39,907 bases of DNA from Alphaproteobacteria bacterium (GTDB lineage: Bacteria > Pseudomonadota > Alphaproteobacteria > Paracaedibacterales > VGCI01). The stretch spans positions 1 through 39,907 of the forward strand of contig JAJONN010000004.1 in NCBI GenBank assembly GCA_021323455.1, given 5' to 3'. The position numbers and the translations under genes are program-made. Positions 33,809-39,907 of the stretch are shown piece after piece. Below the pieces are notes generated by a model that did not search any database, was not told the DNA's origin, and saw only the letters and a list, made by a program, of their open reading frames with translations. Every line of letters starts with the position of its first letter. Positions within the stretch are counted from its first letter, which is position 1.

Positions 33809-35913
33809 TTATCTAACGATTTGGTTGACCAAACGCTCAAATTCATCTTCTGTTTCAGCGTTGGGGGCTGGAGCTGGAGCGATCGGGCCAAAGTCCGAGA
33901 TCTCGTCGAAATCCTCGCGGGCCCCTTGGTTCCCGTCTTCAGTTGTCTCGATTCCTTCAAGGGCCAGATTTCCTTCAGGATGGCCTCCTTCACCATAGAC
34001 AGATTTCATGAAAGCAGCCCAAACTCGGGCTGGAAGGCGCCCGCCCGTCGATTTCTTAGCCATGGGCTTGTTGTTGTCATTGCCTGTCCAGACACTCGCA
34101 ACAAGGTCAGGTGTATAGGCCACAATATAAGCGTCAGTGTCTCCATTACTCCCTGTTTTTCCATATTGATCACATTGGTGAGCATATGATTCATTTGCCT
34201 TACATACTTGGCGTCAACAACAGGGTTAGCTGATTCGTTAAGGCGTTGATAAAGAATTGTTCCTGCTTTGTCCCTGATGGACAGAATGCCATAGGGCCAT
34301 ACGCTCATGCCATTGTTTGCAAAGGTCCCGATCGCGGCTGTAAGGTCAAGGAGGGTTACGCCTGTCGTCCCAAGGGCCATACTGAGGTCTGTCACAATTT
34401 GGCCGTTGATGCCCAAACGCCGGGCAACTTCAGCCACCCGTTGGGTTCCAACTTGCTGGGCCAGGCGAACAGTAACAGTGTTGACAGATTTTGCAAGCGC
34501 TTCGGTAAGGCTCCAGTCCTCGCCTTCCAGGTAGCGGTAACGGTGCTTGCCAAAGTTTTTGGGTGTCCAGTTCCCAACCGTAATAGGTTCGTCCGAGATG
34601 CGGCTTTCAGGCGTCATCCCGTATTCCAGAGCCGCCAGATATACGAAAGGTTTCCAGGCAGAGCCGGGTTGCCTTAAGGCTTGCGTTACCCGATTGAATT
34701 GGCTGCTCTGGTAGCTTTTTCCACCAACCATGGCCCGGACAGCCCCATTGGGCGTCATGGCAACCATGGCGATTTCACTGGTTTTTAGCTCCTTACCCAT
34801 CTCTTCCAGTAGGCCAATGGCAGCATCTTCAGCTTTCTTTTGCATAGACAGATCAAGGGTGGTGATAACGACCAAATCTTTATCCGAAGTGGCTACATAG
34901 TTGGAAAGCGAATCATAAACCCAGTCCGCAAAGAATTGATGACCATTTCCGGTTGTTGGCGCCTGGCTTTGTTGTGCATCGGCCTGGCGCATATACTCGT
35001 CGGCCGAGCGGATATAGCCCGCTTCCTGCATCTGGTCAAGGACAACCTTGGCGCGTGCCCTTGCCCGCTCCGGGTGGGCCGTTGGGGAGTATCGGGAAGG
35101 TGCCTTGAGCAAGCCCGCGATGACGGCGGCTTCATACACGGAAATTTCACGGGCGGATTTCTTGAAATATTTACGGGCTGCTGCGTCAACGCCGTAAGTG
35201 CCAGCGCCGAAATAGACGCGGTTCAGATAAATGGTCATAATCTGGTCTTTGGTAAAGCGCCACTCCAGCCAGACGGCCATAATTGCTTCTTGAATTTTTC
35301 GCCGTAAAGAGCGGTCATTATGACCATAAAGCCCTTGGGTCATGAGGAAATTTTTTGCCAGCTGCTGTGTAATGGTTGACCCGCCTTGGACAACGCGGTG
35401 TGCCCGGTAGTTTGTGTAGGCAGCCCGAACCAGACCAATGAGATCAACGCCAAAGTGGCTGTAAAAGCGGCGGTCCTCAATGGCCATGAGCGCTTGGGGA
35501 ATATACGGAGAAAGCTCTTGAACGCGGATCATATCCTCATACAAGTCGCCATAGGTTCCGATCACCGTTCCATCCTGGGTCAAGATGGTCACGCTGGGAC
35601 GTCGGGCTGTTGATTGGAGGTGGTTGATATCTGGCAAGTCATAGCTGAACCAAAGGACGACCAGTCCGCCAAAGCACAAGGCCCAAATGGCCATGGTCAA
35701 CAGCAAACGCAAGATCACCCACTTTATAGAAAGACGGCCCCATCCTTTCCGGGGCGGTTGTTTGCGGCCTCCCCCCCCTCTGCGGCTTCCCCCACCGCTC
35801 TTTGACTTGCGTTTTGGGGTTGGCCTGCTTTGAGCAGAAAAACGCGATTCACCCTTCCCGCCTGACAATGTAGGACGTTCAAAGCCAAACAGGGGAGGGG
35901 GTTGCTTCGCCAC
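33809..35913 (-). pseudogene. mrcA: Class A penicillin-binding protein 1A, frameshifted before the KTG motif
   Basis: The bifunctional murein synthase is in two frames. Frame 1 (from the ATG at 35913) has a basic Gly/Arg-rich tail, a membrane segment (about 66-90), the glycosyltransferase domain (Glu146 in EDRRFYSHFG, and QGGSTITQQLAKN), and transpeptidase motifs SxxK (Ser418, PGSAWKPF) and SxN (SVN, 476-478). After MLTNVIN (about residue 583) it runs into unrelated sequence and stops at 34006. Frame 2 resumes with GKTGSNGDTDAY at about 34162 and ends with DEFERLVNQIVR at 33809. About 15 codons that normally separate these blocks (the GTG..A segment) are missing, with a net frame change. The glycosyltransferase part may still be made, but the transpeptidase should be inactive. 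An assembly deletion would also explain it. Confidence 0.88.
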
Positions 35914-35934
35914 AAGTTACCTTAATGTAAAATT

Positions 35935-35957
35935 CTTTAATAATGATATTATTAAAG
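35935..35957. repeat. AT-rich inverted repeat upstream of the PBP1A gene
   Basis: CTTTAATAA and TTATTAAAG form a perfect 9-bp inverted repeat around TGATA, between the gyrB stop and the PBP1A start. It may be a weak hairpin or a promoter element. No T run or G+C-rich stem supports a terminator. Confidence 0.4.
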
Positions 35958-35977
35958 TAATAGTCGTTTATATACCA

Positions 35978-38422
<2,445 letters not shown>

Positions 38423-38452
38423 TCATTCCCTGGTTGTTTAAAATAAACTGCT

Positions 38453-39673
38453 CTATGGACTATTCATTACGGTTGCATTGTGGACTGTCAAAAATTGAGC
38501 CTGGCCGTTCAGGTCATGGAATGATGACCGATCCGTCCCGGTCATCCAAACTTGCAGAGGCCCCTTTGAGTCCTCGTGAGAAAGTGCCACCAAAGGATGA
38601 CAAATCTCCTGAAATAAAACCAGGCGATGTTGATCATCCAGGTGTGCCGCAACATCATCCAGTAACAAGATGGTGGGGCAGGAACGGTAACTTTCCTGTA
38701 TCCTGGTAAAAGCCAGGGTTACAGCAAGCAAGAGCATCTTCTGTTCTCCTGTGGAGCATAGCTCTGCTGGAAGCTGTTTGGCAAGGTGGTGGACTTGAAA
38801 ATCACTTCGGTGAGGGCCTGTGCTGGCCCCTCCTGCTCCATCATGAGGGCGGGTTGTTTTCAGCTTTTCTGCATACCTATCTTCAACAGCAAGGGCCGGC
38901 TGGTTTGCCGCCCAGGTTTCCACTTCCCCCTTCATTTCGGCGTGAAATTGAGGAAAAAGATAGGATTTGTCTTGTCGTTGGGCTTCTCTCAAGCTTTTCA
39001 CGACTTGCTGCCGCGCAACAACGATAGCGACGCCATCTTCCGCCAGGTAACGTTCTAGGGTTGATACCCACAAAGGATCATAGCGTCCTTCCCGCAAGAG
39101 GTGCGCCCGCTCCCGTAAATGGTGCTCATATCGATGGACACGGGCCGCATGGGTTGGGTCTAAAGCATACGCCAATCGGTCAATAAACTTTCGGCGCGTG
39201 GAAGCGCTTTCCAAAAACAAACGGTCCATTTGGGGTGTAACCCAGATGACGCTGACCCAATCTGTGAGGGATGCCTGGCTCTTGGCGGGTTCGCCATTAA
39301 TTTTGACAAGGCGGCGCTCACTTCCCGCAGCTGTATAATCGAGACCTGTTCCTAATTGAGCAGATCCAAAGCTTGTTTCTACGGTTGCGGCGATCGCCCA
39401 GGAAGGAAGACCAGACGGATTCTGGTTGAACCTTTTTAAATTCGCGACCTGGGATAATTTAATGCTGCGTAAGCCCCGACCCGGCGATAAGAAGGAAATG
39501 GCTTCCAGTATATTTGTCTTTCCCGCCCCATTAGGCCCTGTCAAGACGACAGGGCCACTTTGAAGCGGCAAGTCTAGCTCTTGATAATTGCGAAACTGAT
39601 GCAAGACAAGACGGGATAAGCCGCTCAAGCGGCTTTGCTGATTGATCGACCAGTACTCTTGGGTACGTGGCAC
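38453..39673 (-). CDS. recF: DNA replication and repair protein RecF
   Basis: An SMC-like ATPase that with RecO and RecR loads RecA at gaps. The 406-residue product has Walker A GPNGAGKTNILEAISFLSPGRGLR, the FxxNR-like opening LHQFRNYQEL, TGPHRSDF, a signature region STGEQKMLLLAVTLAF and Walker B TILLLDDVAAHLD. The start is a GTG at 39673, 3 bases after the dnaN stop, so translation is probably coupled. No clear internal ATG exists, though the first ~20 residues are not conserved and the true start may lie slightly downstream. Confidence 0.95.
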   Translation of the reverse strand: MPRTQEYWSINQQSRLSGLSRLVLHQFRNYQELDLPLQSGPVVLTGPNGAGKTNILEAISFLSPGRGLRSIKLSQVANLKRFNQNPSGLPSWAIAATVETSFGSAQLGTGLDYTAAGSERRLVKINGEPAKSQASLTDWVSVIWVTPQMDRLFLESASTRRKFIDRLAYALDPTHAARVHRYEHHLRERAHLLREGRYDPLWVSTLERYLAEDGVAIVVARQQVVKSLREAQRQDKSYLFPQFHAEMKGEVETWAANQPALAVEDRYAEKLKTTRPHDGAGGASTGPHRSDFQVHHLAKQLPAELCSTGEQKMLLLAVTLAFTRIQESYRSCPTILLLDDVAAHLDDQHRLVLFQEICHPLVALSHEDSKGPLQVWMTGTDRSSFHDLNGQAQFLTVHNATVMNSP

Positions 39674-39676
39674 GTG

Positions 39677-39907
39677 CTAGACCCGCATAGGCATAAGGAC
39701 GTAAGTCGCCTCTTTGTCAGTCATCCCTTTAATAATGGCGGGCGCATCTCCATTGCTCAAGACAACTTGGGCTTCATCTTCATCAATTTGTTGGGCAATA
39801 TCCAGTAGATATCGCGCATTAAAGCCAATTTCGATGGGCGTATCATGGGGAAAGTCGATTGTCATTTCTTCCATCGCATTGCCTAAATCATGGCTTGCGG
39901 CGGATAA
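39677..39907 (-). CDS. dnaN: DNA polymerase III sliding clamp DnaN, 3' end (partial)
   Basis: The frame is open from the right edge to TAG at 39677. The visible 76 residues include ASHDLGNAMEEMTIDF, IGFNARYLLDIAQQI and the final KEATYVLMPMRV, the conserved C-terminal part of the beta clamp (family 'yv.mPmR'). The clamp tethers the polymerase to DNA. Its position before recF and gyrB is the ancestral order near the bacterial replication origin, so dnaA or the origin may lie beyond the window. Confidence 0.96.
   Translation of the reverse strand, partial: LSAASHDLGNAMEEMTIDFPHDTPIEIGFNARYLLDIAQQIDEDEAQVVLSNGDAPAIIKGMTDKEATYVLMPMRV

Overview
The window comes from an alphaproteobacterium. The gene orders dnaN-recF-gyrB and ygfZ-dnaG-rpoD, an alphaproteobacterial-type RpoD with a long region between 1.2 and 2, and a ProP-like MFS carrier support this. 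A type VI secretion (T6SS) locus, a remnant leucine-rich repeat gene, small mobile repeats and lesions in housekeeping genes fit a host- or protist-associated lineage such as Holosporales. That placement is inference, since no rRNA or tRNA gene is visible here.

Layout. 1-3676 (+): 3' end of a probable tssB, then tssC, an Hcp-like tssD, a 17-codon coupled leader ORF and a large low-complexity lipoprotein. 3685-6557 (-): mreD, mreC, mreB, convergent with the T6SS block. 6771-7283 (+): a shortened sodB, followed by a cloverleaf-like palindrome. 7659-12777 (-): a DUF374 acyltransferase, an MsbA-type ABC exporter, and an H-NOX sensor translationally overlapped with a GAF-GGDEF-EAL enzyme. 12990-17862 (-): rpoD, dnaG and ygfZ, ending in a clear terminator. 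18236-20721 (-): a GT4 glycosyltransferase and an MFS carrier.

20931-30960 (-) is a markedly AT-rich chemosensory block, transcribed as cheA, receptor, cheW, cheB, then (past a 167-bp miniature transposon-like element) a tiny ORF, a STAS protein and an Hpt-REC-PAS-GGDEF-EAL protein. It has no cheR and no free cheY. Its likely output is cyclic-di-GMP, and the terminal enzyme shares an unusual Hpt motif with CheA. 31461-32378 (-): an outer-membrane protein with a strong promoter. 32504-32809 (+): an LRR gene remnant. 32898-33605 (-): a YhhQ-type queuosine-precursor transporter, with a second, inverted copy of the miniature element just upstream. 33809-35913 (-): a class A PBP broken by a frameshift just before its KTG motif. 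35978-39907 (-): gyrB, recF and the 3' end of dnaN, which suggests the replication-origin region is not far beyond the right edge.

Functional themes are envelope growth (MreBCD, PBP1A, MsbA, acyltransferase, glycosyltransferase), contact-dependent secretion (T6SS), replication and transcription core genes, and two separate routes to cyclic-di-GMP (a gas-sensing H-NOX unit and a chemosensory-like array). The most striking anomalies are a SodB lacking the segment that carries two of its four metal ligands, the disrupted PBP1A, the twin Hpt domains, and the paired TA-flanked miniature elements.
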